Positions 21,536 to 33,817 of a DNA stretch of 64,000 nt are shown piece by piece. The notes beneath the pieces were generated by a model. That model made no database searches and was not told where the DNA came from. It was given only the letters and a program-made list of their open reading frames with translations. The stretch spans positions 54,993,994 through 55,057,993 of the forward strand of contig NC_044571.1 in assembly GCF_901933205.1 (NCBI RefSeq). The letters are read 5' to 3'. Origin of the DNA: Camarhynchus parvulus (Eukaryota; Chordata; Aves; Passeriformes; Thraupidae). A program made the position numbers and the translations under genes. The number at the start of each line of letters is the position of its first letter. Position 1 is the first letter of the stretch.

Positions 21536-24220
21536 TATGAAAAAAAACCAGAATAATCTTGTTCAGGAAATAGTGCTTGACTTCATATTTCAATAAGTAG
21601 ATAGCATCATGGGTATGTTTTTCTTTGCATAACTTTCCTGGTGCTCGCTAATCAATTGTATGTTGGAGTTCATTAAGATATCAGTGAAGATTTTTTTTTT
21701 TGTAACTGATTTTTGGTTTTGGTGGGTTTCTTTCTTTAATCTTTGGTTTCTATGTAAAAGGACTTAAGCTCCGTTTAGAGAGATTAGTTTGGTGATTAGA
21801 GAAGAGATCACAGAGAACTGGGGTTTCCATCATCAGATACTGCATAGATATCAGAGAGTTAAAACCATTAAATTATTCATTTGATTTTATCCGTAGAAGA
21901 ACTGTGTTTCTTTATAACTATTTAAATGAATTTCAAATATTCTCTTGAGCCTTAATCAATGTCAAGTATGGAATTCCCATTGACTTCGAAAGTAAAATAT
22001 TCAGATTCAAACTGTAGGAATAAGAGGTACGTTTCAGACTAGAAATTCTGAAAATTGTCAATAATTAAAAAACATATCAACAGATGACTTTTGAATTATT
22101 CAAGTAAATCAAAGGGTAAATCAAAAGCTGATTTCCAGCTCCTATATTATTCTCAGCTGTGAGTGTCTTTCACAGAATCAGAGCTTCCATCACCCTTTTC
22201 ACCCACTGTGAGTGCAAAGAACAAACCAAGACTTGCAGAGAGAAACCAGGGCAAAGCTTTCTGTTGATCTTTAATTTCTTTAAGAGCTTTTGTGAAGCCA
22301 AGCAGCATAGTGTGCATCTGACAAAAAGTTATGGAGCAAAGGTCAGTCACTCTTTAGTTCTAGTACATCATCTCTAAGCTGGATACATCAGGCAAAATTG
22401 CAGCGTATAAATAACATTGTCTATGACAATATATCAGTGCATTAATTTTCCAGTAAAAAATTTTCTGATATAAGTTCTTTTGCTAACTTACCTGCAACTT
22501 AAGCACAGGATACATTCTTGTGAAAAGTGGTCTTTAAGTGCTTTTTAAAAGTACTATTTCAACTACTAGAATGACAGCCACCAAAATATAAAAACTATAT
22601 AGGAAAAAAAAAGGAATGGGAAATACGACATAAAATGTTTGTCATTCGTGAGGAAGAGTTTAGAAAATTTCATATTCAGCTTCTAACAATAATCTAGTTC
22701 AACACACAAGCTACTGAAACAACCGTGATGAATAAGTAAAGAGCAATATCAATGTGTGTTCAGAGTCAGGTATATACTTCAGCATTCTTATCTGTTTGTT
22801 TGTTCTCAGAGTATGAGCTGCAATACTGTTAAACAAACAACATTGAAAATAATTCATAATCACATGCAGTGTTTAAGCTTTTCACTTGGGAAATATACTT
22901 AAAACCTTGCAATTTTGATAAAACTCTTATCAGGAAATGGAGTGTACTTTGGTTTTTGTTCTAACCTCAGTTGGTAAAAACCCACTATCAAGGCCAAAGT
23001 CTATCAAGATTCCTGATTTACACAAGGTATATATATAGTGTTTGAATTACATACTAATACAACCATAGCAGTAAATTGTACAGTTCATAGTAATGTATGT
23101 CTAATTTCCTGAGAAGTTTGACACTTAGTCATAATAATATAATAGTATTATACAATATGAAGTGAGAAGATTAAATCATATAAAGCAAAGGCAGAAACCT
23201 CTGGGACATGATGTGAATGTATTTTAAGGTACTAAAATTGGATGCATCTCAAGGTACTAAATATGAGATACAACAGAAAACCAGTGCAATTCCTAATAGA
23301 GACACTTTGAAGGAGCAGCACCCATTTTGGCAGAAAACAAGAGCTGTTCTATGGTAACTTAACCCTATAGAGCAATTCACATATTCACTTTTGGCACAGG
23401 CACTTATTTTAAACAGCTATTTTCTAGTACCAAAAGCTCTTTTGGGAGCTCATCCTAAAGAAAAAGGAAGGAAAAATCATCATAACTCTAATACATGAGC
23501 TCTCTTGCCTCTTCCCAACTCTGTGGGGCACCCGTGAACTAAGCCAAGAATACACACTTTCTCATACAGACTTTTTTCCTGCCTCCTTTTATGAAACCAC
23601 AAGAAGTTGCTTTCTCTTAATCTTTTTCAGGGATTTCACAGAGAATGCAAACTGTCTTCAGCTCTTTTACAGGCTTTAGCAGACTGTCATCTGGTGCTGC
23701 AGAAGGCTGGCAGCATGGAGGCTGCTTTATAAAAAATAAACAGGTAGCTGCTTTGTGCAGTTAATAGCTTAAATGCATACAGTCAAAGAAATCTTGCTGT
23801 AAGGGTTTTAGGGGAAAAAACCACAAGCTATTATTTCCCCATTAAATATTACCTCTTCTCCTCAGAATTCTCCAGTAAACAGTACTTTACCCAACTCTAC
23901 TTTAACATTCAACCTAGTTTACTAAGAAGATACAAATGAGGTTGATGCTCATTTGTCAAAAAAAGCGCTATTTTTCTGGGTAGGAATTGATCATATGTCA
24001 GAGTTTTCTTTTTGTAATACTAATTAACTCAGTGTTTTGCCCTTTAAGTTATATGTTGATGACAAAAAGAAGGATATGATATATTTCTAGGAGACAGGAG
24101 ATCAAGGTGGAGGTTGTAAAAACAAAAAAAGGATCAGAGAGAATTAAAGGGACTGGTATGCCAAAGAAAGAACACAGAAAAAGTAAATAAATTGAATAAG
24201 AAAATCAGATAAAAACGAGA
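21536..24220. other. AT-rich non-coding DNA, no gene seen
   Basis: No gene, RNA gene or clear transposon. Overlapping opposite frames at 22153-22377 (65 and 72 codons) show no domain. A patch at 23600-23720 is slightly richer in GC but has no recognised content. Confidence 0.55.
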
Positions 24221-24234
24221 AAAAGAGAAAGCAA

Positions 24235-24832
24235 AATCCCCCTCAACTGTAAACTTTGTTTGGTGTAATACATGAGGGCAGCCTCCCAGGGGATCCCACT
24301 GACAATCTCCATTGTTAGCTGGAAGTCTGTCTTCCTAAAGTTCAAGAGTCTGACTTTACTCCTTTTCTGATCTATATTTCTCATGACTCTGAACTCCAGC
24401 AATGCCTGATTGCTGCAGCCCAGGTTACCTCCAGTCTTGACATTGCCAATTAGCTCTCTTAGGTTGGTGACCATCCAGTACTGCATTCTCTCTCGTAGGG
24501 TTATCACCTGCCTTATGAAATCATCCCCCATGCCACAGCCACAAAGTTCCTTTTCTTGCCTCCATCTCTGATTTTTACCCAAAGGCTTTCTACCTGCTCC
24601 TGGCTGTTCTTCATAAACAGCTCTTCATAGTAAATCCCCATGTATGTAAGTGTAGAAGGCAACACCTCCGCCTCTCCTTCCTTTCCTGTCTCTTCTCAAC
24701 AGGATGTAGCCATTGATAACCACACTCCAGTCATGGGATTCATCCTGCCAAGTTTCAGTAATGGCAACAAGGTCATAACATTCTAGCAGCATAGTGTCTT
24801 CCAGTCCCTTCTGTTTGTTTCTCTAGGATAAG
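24235..24832 (-). mobile_element. CR1 LINE endonuclease-region fragment, antisense
   Basis: On the minus strand, 24832 to about 24660 reads like the CR1 apurinic-endonuclease N-terminal half (ETW-like, then ESHDWSVVINGYILLRRD, then GRRGGGVA). After a gap, the frame at 24205-24582 includes NLRELIGNVKTGGNLGCSN, LLNFRKTDFQL and IPWEAAL, which match the end of the endonuclease and the linker before the polymerase. The stretch that normally holds the G-D-F-N active-site motif is missing between them, so an internal deletion has removed part of the catalytic core. Endonuclease-region pieces are scarcer than 3' ends because most CR1 copies are 5'-truncated. The polymerase is absent downstream (24235 leftwards), so the 3' part was lost by deletion or rearrangement. 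Confidence 0.8.
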
Positions 24833-26574
24833 CAAAACCAAAACCCCAATACCTACACAAAGAATAAAAAAACAATTTAAAAAGTTACTTTGCTTTGTGC
24901 TTCTACAGTTAAATATCAGATATAATGAAAAGTGAACAAATTTCTTCCCTGGTTTGTCTCCAAAGTATCTCCTGAAAAATCCATCACTATTGGCTTTTAG
25001 TTTGAGTTATTGCAGTTTGGAAAGCTATATTGGTTGGTGGCTCTTTCTTTGGGGTTTTTTTGTCTGTTTGCTTGTTTCTTTTGCTTGTATTTCATGTGTT
25101 TTTCTTTTTTTTTCATTTTCATTGCTATGAAGGTACAACATTCATTTAACATTTTAAAGAGCTTCCTCTTTTTGCAGTTAGAGTTTCAAGCAACAAAGGT
25201 AGTACTACACCAAATAGCAGTTACTGTGCTTCAGTAAACCTTCTCTAACTTAGTAAGTTCTCGTTCTGGGCTGTTTCCAAGCTTGTATCATGAAGAAATT
25301 GGTATGCATCCGTGTAAAAGGAGGAAAAAGGAATTACAAGGTTTTTCAGTTCCATCTAGTGGTAAGAGAACGTATATGTTTCGAAGAATCAGTCTCAGTA
25401 ATAACAGTGATAGAAAGGTTAGAAAAAATAATATGAATCAAAGTGATGAAAAATGTATAAATTAAGAATAAAACGTTGTACTAATAAAGAATTCAACCCC
25501 ATTTTTTTGTTAATATTTTCTGTATGAGAGAAAATAGGGTTTGATATCTAGGACCCCAGTTATTTTACAGGCATGAAGGAGCAGCTTTTAAAAGCTTGGT
25601 GAGCAGGTACATTGTCTGTGGTAGCCATGCAGTATGTCCATTCAAAACTTATTTTCTGATAATAGACAACCAAAAAAAAAAAATTAATCCCTCTTTTTGC
25701 CTCCACTGGCCTTCAAATATGGTAATAGTGTTTGACTTTATATTGCAGACCCATGCATTTTCAGTATAGAACATGCAGATTGCCCAAAATTACAATGGCA
25801 AATTAAACATCAAGATTTCTCATTGTGTCTTTTAAACAAATGTACAGCATTTGCAGTTTTTTTTTTTGGTTGTTTGTTTCCTGTAACATTTACCTAAGAG
25901 GTATTTAATTTATCTATAAAGGCATCATGTTGTTATTAATATTCACTGTTTTCACCCACTGTAATTAAAAGCAAATAGAAAAAGAAAAATGTTAGACATG
26001 TCTGCTTCATGGCTGAGATAAGAACATTATAGGGAGCCTGTGACAGCATCAATCATGAGAACAAGCAGAGACATAAAGTGATCATGTATGGCCAAATTAA
26101 ATTAAAAGCTAAGACTGCACTGGGCAGAACCAAAATATCCTTCAAGAACAATGAAGAATGGACTTTTCCTTTCATGGATGATCTGACAAAACCATGGATT
26201 TATCCATTTCCTCTCCTTGTTGAACTACCTCCGAAATAAAAAAAAAAAATCAAAACTAAAAACAAACAAAAGCATTTAATAATTAAGCAATCATGATATT
26301 AAGTAGTTTTACAGATGTGATTTTTAAAAATAAGGAGATTATTTTTTTTTCTGCAGTGGTACAAACTGGGTTGGGAGAGATAAGGGGTGGGGGAGGAAAT
26401 GGACAACAGAATACTGTATCAAAACTGAGTCAGGATATATGATATGAAGTAAAATAGATGAGTTTTAGTCTTGCCAGTCAGTTGAGACCTTGATGGCAAA
26501 AGATCTGTTCACCAAGCAGTCATCTGCTTTCTATAATCATCATCATATGTGGAGATGAGCTCTTTCAAAGACAC
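24833..26574. other. AT-rich non-coding DNA, no gene seen
   Basis: T-rich stretches at 25043-25115 (hydrophobic chance frame) and 25855-25868, and an A run near 25671-25682. No gene or transposon was recognised. Confidence 0.6.
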
Positions 26575-27083
26575 TTGCAGGAGCAGACCGCTTCTGAAAA
26601 AAAGACATACATAAGCAAGAGCATACTGGAAATAGTCCAGAAAAGGGCCACAAATATTAAAGTCTGGAGCATCTCTCCTGTGAGGAAAGGATGAGAGAAC
26701 TAGGACTGTTTAACCTTGAGAAGAGAAGGCTCTGGCATGCCATTAATATATTCAAATTCCTGAAGGAAGGCTGCAAAGAAGACAGAGGCAGTCTCTCCTC
26801 AATTGTGTCAAGGGACAGGACCAGAGGCAATGGGCACAATCAGAAATACAGAAAGCTCCATCTAAACTTCAGGGAACATTTTTTTTTTTACGGTGGGGAT
26901 GACAGAACTCTGGTACAGTCTGCTTGGGGAAGTTGTGGAATGTCAATCCTTTGTTATATTCAAAAGCTGTCTGGGCATGGTCCTAGGCAAGCAGCTATAG
27001 GTGGGTCTGCTTGAAAAAGATTTTACCGGGTGGTGACCTTCAGGGGTCCCTTGCAACCTCAATCATTCTGTGATTCTGTGAAA
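26575..27083 (+). mobile_element. CR1 LINE 3' end with intact tail
   Basis: The plus strand encodes RELGLFNLEKRRL and, downstream in the same open stretch (26691-27014), FKFLKEGCKEDRGSLSSI, DRTRGNGHNQKYRKLHL and NFREHFFF, the conserved C-terminal end of CR1 ORF2. A nine-base T run at about 26880 marks a slippage site in that last segment. The 3' UTR follows (GGTCCTAGGCAAGCAGCTAT, CAGGGGTCCCTTGCAACC) and the copy ends in CATTCTGTGATTCTGTGAAA, a textbook CR1 3' terminus. It is 5'-truncated at about 26575. The 107-codon frame is a relic and not a host gene. Confidence 0.92.
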
Positions 27084-28350
27084 GTGAAAAATATCAGAAA
27101 AATATCAGAAAGAGCCTTTAAGTTTATGTAGTAAATGAATATTATTATTTATTTTAGATAGGTAAAAATATATAGGTATATATATATACCACACAGTATT
27201 ACCACATGTCAAAATGGCAATTATTAAAGCACCTGAAATTTCTTACAGTCATGCAGTCTGTCTGCCTGTTGCTAAACCAGAAATATGACTGAGTGTGACA
27301 GAACTGAAACTCAGATAAATTTATCATGTTCCATTCCTTTTTTTTTGTCTACATATTATTAGCAAACAGTGGGAATTTTACCATTAAAAATGTTTCCACT
27401 GCTTAATACACCTTATTGAAACAAAAGATTTCCTTGAAATTGTTCTAGGTGTTTTCTTACTTCACTTAATGTTAGTCTATTTCTTTAAGACACATTATTT
27501 CTGTGGAGTAATATTATTTATCTTTCTGTTAATGCTATAAAAACATCATATATATACATATAATATAATTATACACTGGGGTTTTTTTGTTCAATGAAGC
27601 AGCTGTAAATATATTTAGTTTTATTGAGGTTATTTAATCACCTTTCAGTTATTGGTTTTTATCTGTCTTTCTGAAAACCATTTCAGTTATTCAATGAATT
27701 CTTTCCAATTTGCCTTAATTTTCCCCTGATAATGAGAGATTGCAAAATAAATAAAAGAAGTCTTTTTTTTCCTTTTATTTGAGTGGCAGTTTGGTTTACT
27801 TTGCCAATGTTCTCAGTAGTTGAGGACATTGCAGAACTTTATCTCAAGTCTGTAGATTCAAACCCTCCAGAGGTACCAGACTGTATTTAGATAAATAAGC
27901 TCAAGCAATAAGTTAAGCATTTGTTATGTCTGTGTTTTTATCTGGTTTGACAACAGCAAACACAGGATAGAAATGGTGCTGCCATGTTAGAGCTATGCCT
28001 GTGCTAATAAAGCCTCTGACTTTTTTTCCTGAACACTAGAAATGCTTCATTGTGGTCTTTCAGCCATTTTGCAGAGACTTTTAGACTCATGATAGGAAAT
28101 GTTTGAAACCCAGTGTCAGACACCTGAGGGTTCCATTCTGCTACCCTTTCTCAGGCTGCAAACATATTTGCTTGCATAGGAGTATAGTCCATAGGTGGGA
28201 ATAAAGAATGCACTGAAAATGGTTATATATATATATGTACAGTTGTATGAATGTATACTTGCATGGTGGTTATATATACTTAAGGACTGAATGCCATATG
28301 AAGAAAATTAATAAAAAAATTAAAGAATGATAGATCTTGTACTTGTCCAG
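27084..28350. other. AT-rich non-coding DNA, no gene seen
   Basis: Contains TA-rich runs near 27170-27189, 27548-27575 and 28224-28239. No gene or transposon was recognised. Confidence 0.6.
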
Positions 28351-28354
28351 ATAA

Positions 28355-28575
28355 TAAATTGTCTACACCTGGCGGATTAGCATAACACTTGTTCTACCAA
28401 AACCACTGGTGTATGGAACTGCACAATGCCCACTGTGTAAGAAGGAAAACTGCAATTTTACCAGCCCCAGTGCCTTGCCAACTCAGCCAGGTCAACTGGA
28501 ATATTGGGGTCCCTGACAACTATGGACACCCGAGAGACCCCTAGGACAGAAAAATGCATGAGTAAAGGGGAGCGG
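28355..28575. other. GC-richer patch, possible old LTR piece
   Basis: Balanced composition with text such as CACCTGGCGGATTAGC, TGTATGGAACTGCACAATGC and GACACCCGAGAGACCCC. It stands out from AT-rich flanks on both sides, as old retroviral insertions do, but no termini or coding motifs are visible and I cannot assign it. Confidence 0.28.
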
Positions 28576-31500
28576 AAATACATTAATGATTTTTGGGTAA
28601 ATAATTATCATGTGTATGTTTAGACCAGGACAATCAATGAATATGTATGTATGAATATGTATGTGTATTCACATCTCTCTTTGCAACCCTTGACTTCTGC
28701 TCCCAAATTTTCAGTGACATTCAAGAACATTAGGCTAAATTTCAACATAATGTGTGATGTCCCTGTTATAAAAAAAGTATTTGTATTTCAAAACTTTCTA
28801 TCCCCATACAGGAGAGAATCAAGCATCTAAAGAAACAGTATCTGAAATTTTAAATGCTTTTTTTTTTCTCTCCTCATTTTCTAGTTTTACTTGACAAAAG
28901 TATTAATTAACAATTCATGAACTTCAAATTATCCTCCAAAAGCCAGATTTCCAAAGAATACTAAGTCAATTTTTCACCTACATAAAGTGTTCATCCTTCA
29001 GAGGAGTTCAGTGATCTGAGGCAGTTGATCTCCTGGTGGCACATATATGATGAACATTGAGACAGTTTCTTATAACTGCTTTGATAAGGTCATAGACTGT
29101 TAAATGCCCAGGAATCCAAATGGGAACTGTAAATAGTGGGTACCTTCAGAAGTCCTGTCCATGATTCTTTTCAGATTGATGCTTATATGCTAATCTTTTC
29201 CAATTGCTGCCTATGCTCATATCTCCAGTCCTCATTGTAATAAATCTTCATGGTATTCCTAATCATATCAACATTTCTATTTTAGTTTTCTTGCTGAAGA
29301 CAGATTATTTAAGAAAAATATAAATATCAGCATCCAGACCATTTTTTATTCAGCATTAATTTTAGTACCTTCGTTTATTAACTGACCTATTTTCTTTCTG
29401 TTATTTCTTTTCTCTCTGAGGTATTTTTTTGTTCCTGTTGTCATGTCATTTAACATACATTTATTCCTTCTTTTCTTTGAATTAAACCCAGAAAAGAGTC
29501 CTTCCTGAAAATCATTGTTTTCTTCTGTATCACTGTATCTATTTTTCTTCATAATTAGAAAGTGTTTTTTTATGACATCCTGGTAATTTTTCTAAGGGGT
29601 TAATATGCAGGAGAATTCCCTAGTTCTGCATCATTTATTGCTTACTTCTAATTAGAGTCTAATAGTTCCATGAAGATTTCTCTGTACTTGAAGCGTAACA
29701 ATGGCTTGTAGATTTGGTGTTTTGCAGGACTGGGGGAGGGGATGTTGATGTCTGAGAGAGATTAAGAGGAGCCCATATAGTGGTGAAAATGTCTGGAACA
29801 CCTTAGAATTTGTATATAGGTCTCTAAGGATGGAATGAAGCAGACTCAATATTTTACTACATGAGAAAAAAAATCAAAATTCCAATCCAATCGATTTCTG
29901 TGGTAAATAATGTAATCATATCACGGACATATTTTTTTAACTTCTCTATTTCTAGTCCACTTTCAATATCAGAATAGTATTCAACATCTACTACAGAACT
30001 GGATAGGAGAGAACTGGTGACCTTGAAGGTAATGTACTCCAGCTAGTAAGGACAAAGAAATCTTTCTGAGTGAGAATTCTTGATTATTCCAAAAGCAGAT
30101 CTGACATGAGGTCGTAAAATTTCTATAGGTATTCAAGAAACAGACACCCAGTGCATAATTCGTGAGCTTTTCAGAATAATTTTGTCCTGGAAAAGACTAT
30201 TTTATATTTAGTTTATATAGAAGGCAATGCTGAAAGGCTCAGACACTAAATTAGAGGATTTTTTTTTCTCATTTTGAGCTGAGAAACTGCATGGTTAAAG
30301 CTAAGCTGAATAAGGAGAAGAATATACTCTTTCCAAGTCTCATGAGCACCCCATCCACTAATAGATAACAAGTGCTGGGAAGCTTAATAGCAGATGACCA
30401 ATGCAATGACAGTGTGAGTGGAAGAGCTTTGGAATTGCTATTACTTCAGTGTGCTCAGATAAGGCCTCTAAAGATGCCAGTGAGGCAGATAACAAGTGCT
30501 GAATGCCTGATCAGTCCCTTCTTCCTCTCCTAGTCTCCTTGCAGCTACATCACCCAGATGCAAGAATGAGACTCTCCCCACTCTCCAGTTTGAAAACAAT
30601 CTGCACCCATGCATCTCCAGCCTTTTTCTGACTATATAGGGACCAAGGAAGGGCATGCTTTGTGAAAAGGAACAATCACAGGCAAGATCTTAAAGGAATG
30701 ATACTATAGTTTCTTTATAAAATTACATTCCTGTTGAAGCTGAGACAGTCATTTACTAATGTCTTCTGTGGTTAGCTGCTTCTGAAGGGGGGCAACAGGG
30801 CAACAAGACAAATGGTCATGATAAAATTTTATACTACACCTTATCCTGTGCGTGCCATAGCTCTGCTTCTCTTTCAGCATCCTCTGACAAACCTCATTCT
30901 TTCAGTAAAGCATGCTGATTTTGCAACCTGTTCATTGTATGAGTGGCTTTAATTGTAAGCAGTTGCACATGCCTGCACCTAAAATTATATTTGTATATAA
31001 GATGTTTCTACTAGCAGAGTTGCTTTTGTTTTAATGCGGAAATTCTTGCAATAATGATATGAAGTATGTTTGATGAAATATACCACTCTTACCTAATGTT
31101 TGATTCTATTTGTTTTAAAAGTAATAGAATTGTTATAGGTAGGCTATTAACACAGAAATATAATGACTGTAATACACAAAATATGTAACGTACAGAAGCA
31201 AAAACCTCAATTTACTATCCCACAGCATTCTGTGCAAAGAACCAAAAACCAAAACCAAAACCATGAAGAACCAGAAGGAAAGTAAAATTTGAAACAAACA
31301 GATTATTGAAAATAGATTTTGTGAGATTACCAGTTTCAATACATTGCCTTGGCAAATGCATACATGGTGTTTTCACCTATAAGCATCATCTGCAGTTGTT
31401 TCAGAGTATTTATTTTCAGAATATTCAGGTTTCTCATATATTCATTTTGCTTTATTTCCAGCATATTTCATAACAATTTTGAAACTTTGCCTGTTTTATA

Positions 31501-31789
31501 ATTACTTTGGAATATATGTTTCCCATAAAATAAAAGCACTGTGAAAAGAAAGCAATAAAACTGTTTTCAGAGATTTTCTTTTTACTACTTTAATTTTAGT
31601 ACCAGCGCATTACTTAAAATATTAATGCATTTTTAATACCATCTGTGCATTGGGAGATGTATCTCTTCTTAGTAAAACACTAGCATGTGATATCTGAAGC
31701 CCCACTGAAATCTGCAAAAAGTGCATCCAGGGATGCAGAGTCCTGAGATGTCAGGGCTGTACAACCACAAGGCCTCCACTAATCATATC

Positions 31790-31844
31790 AATACACTGAA
31801 GTGAGTAATACATGTGGAGCATGTATTACTCACTTCAGTGTGTT
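31790..31844. repeat. 25-bp near-perfect inverted repeat, 5-base loop
   Basis: The left arm (31790-31814) and right arm (31820-31844) pair in 24 of 25 positions around the loop TGGAG; the 22 pairs next to the loop are perfect (the arm nearest the loop ends TAATACATG and the partner begins CATGTATTA). The single mismatch would be a tolerated G-U or A-C in RNA, depending on strand. The ten flanking bases on each side retain weak pairing. It is composed of mixed bases and so is less likely to be chance than the AT-only hairpins. Too short for a typical animal miRNA precursor. Confidence 0.97.
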
Positions 31845-33790
31845 AATAAGGTTGGTTCAGACCTCTGTTGCACTGTTCTCCATCCTTCATTCATCTGTGC
31901 CTCTAAGCAAGGTTTTGTGTTTTAATACTGACTATAAAAACTATGGTTTCAGACTATTACAAAAATGTTTTCCTCATATGTTGATCACAATGAGGAAATA
32001 GAGAATAATTTATATAGCATACCAAAGATATTAAATTCTAAAGAAGTAGTGTTGCAGTACTCTGGTGATCTTGTTTCCATTAAGAGAATTAATCAATAGA
32101 GAGGATATCCATTTTTGCAGAATAATGGAAAAAAAAGTAATTAGTTTGAATTTTCTGTCTATAGTATGCTCAGAATTAATTCAGGAAGGACTACTTTAGT
32201 CACTAAAACTATTACAGTTAAACCAGACTAAGATACCTGAAAAACCACAAAAAAAAAAAAAAAACAACAGGTATACAAATGTTTGTAAATAATGTCAGTT
32301 TGAGTGATTTGCCCTGCTATATGTCCAAGAGTATAATTAGACAGAGGGATCTATCTCACCCAGCTTTAGGAGTTGTAACGTGCTCCACTGCAAAAGATAA
32401 TGAGAAGTAAACATTTCATGGGAGTAGTTGACTTGAAAGTCTAATTCAGGGTGCACTAAATCATATATCAAAAGTATCTATTTCACTTCAGCAGCTACAA
32501 ATTTTAAATTATTTGAAGTTTGCAATCTAGATCTACAAAATTATTAAAAATTATTTCCACCAAGGAGATTTTAAAATTTGTTTTCTTTTGTCAAATAATT
32601 GAAATTCTTGTGATGAGGAATGTGTTCACAGTCCTAGAAATGTATGTTCACAATAAGCCAAGTGTTAGAAAAAAAGAACTTGTTTGGCAGGTTAAGTCTG
32701 TGCAATTTGTAGTCACAGCATTTCACAGCACTTCTGACAAGTGATGTAAGCAGGACACTGCAGCCTGAGTTAGAGACTGCACCCAGATTCTGCAGGGATC
32801 TGTGCACACACAGATTGATGCCAAGAAGAGGCTTTTTGTCTAAAGAACCAGTGCTAGGACTGATGCTGCAGTGCAGTGGAATTAGTTAACAGCTGAAATA
32901 TCTCTCTTCTTCAGCTCTCTCTTTAAGAGTAGATTTTTAATTTTATGAGAGCTTGTTTTAACAAAACATTAAATCCTCCTTTACCTCTCTTACTGCTTGT
33001 ATTTAATAGGAATTTTCAAAAACACTGTGCATTTTAGGGGCAGAAATATTTTGTGACTTTTGCATCATATTAACATGAAAAATTTTCTCTGATATTTGTA
33101 CACTACAAAATCTCAGAGACACCTTTGAAAATCCCTTGCCAGCTAAATCACAGCTCACTATTTTAATCAGTGTCCTAAACCCCAGATGTGGAAAGTCTAG
33201 TGTAAGGGGGGATTAGTACCATATGGTAACAGATATATGTAAATAGATTTTTTAAGACCTCCACAGAACCTTTCCTACCCTAATGACTGAAAAATTGAGA
33301 CAGATTGTCGTATTACTGTTAAAATACAGATAGTTGTGAGAAATCCTCATTCTATAACCACCAGGAACTTCTGGCTTGAGATGAGTGCAGCATTTCTGAA
33401 GTCTGGGAGCCCTTGCTGATAACTCATTGAGGCAGACCACCTCTCTGCTTGAGGGGATTTTGCTGTGTCTGAGCTGATTAGGGAGTGAGAAACCAAGAAC
33501 TGAAAATCACTGATTGCTAAGAGCTCCTATCAGGTTTAACAAGGATTTGAAGGATGGAAGGAGGCAGTGTACATAAGCATAATCTCTTGGCCTTGCAACA
33601 TAACCCAAGAAAATAAGAATTGCCAGTTTGTGGTAACCCTTCTCAAACCTGAAAGAGTTTGAGATATACGTTCATAGCCTGAATTCTGTCAGGCTTCTAC
33701 TAAGACTTTTTTGTATCATCTTCTGTCCTTATTTTCTAAACTAGAAAAAAAACCCAACTAAATACACAGTGTGCTTTGTTTGAGTATATA

Positions 33791-33817
33791 TTAATAGAAT
33801 TTATTAAATTCTATTAA
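33791..33817. repeat. 27-bp odd palindrome (13 + 1 + 13)
   Basis: TTAATAGAATTTA, a central T, then the exact reverse complement. All but two bases in the arm are A or T, so it may be coincidental. It could extrude as a hairpin. Confidence 0.95.

Noticed and set aside
24205..24582. 125-codon antisense frame as a host gene
   Set aside because: Its residues match the CR1 endonuclease C-terminal region, so it is a transposon relic.
31790..31844. miRNA gene call for the 31.8 kb hairpin
   Set aside because: Total length of 55 bases with a fully paired 5-base-loop stem is outside the usual size and shape for animal precursors. It is kept as an inverted repeat.
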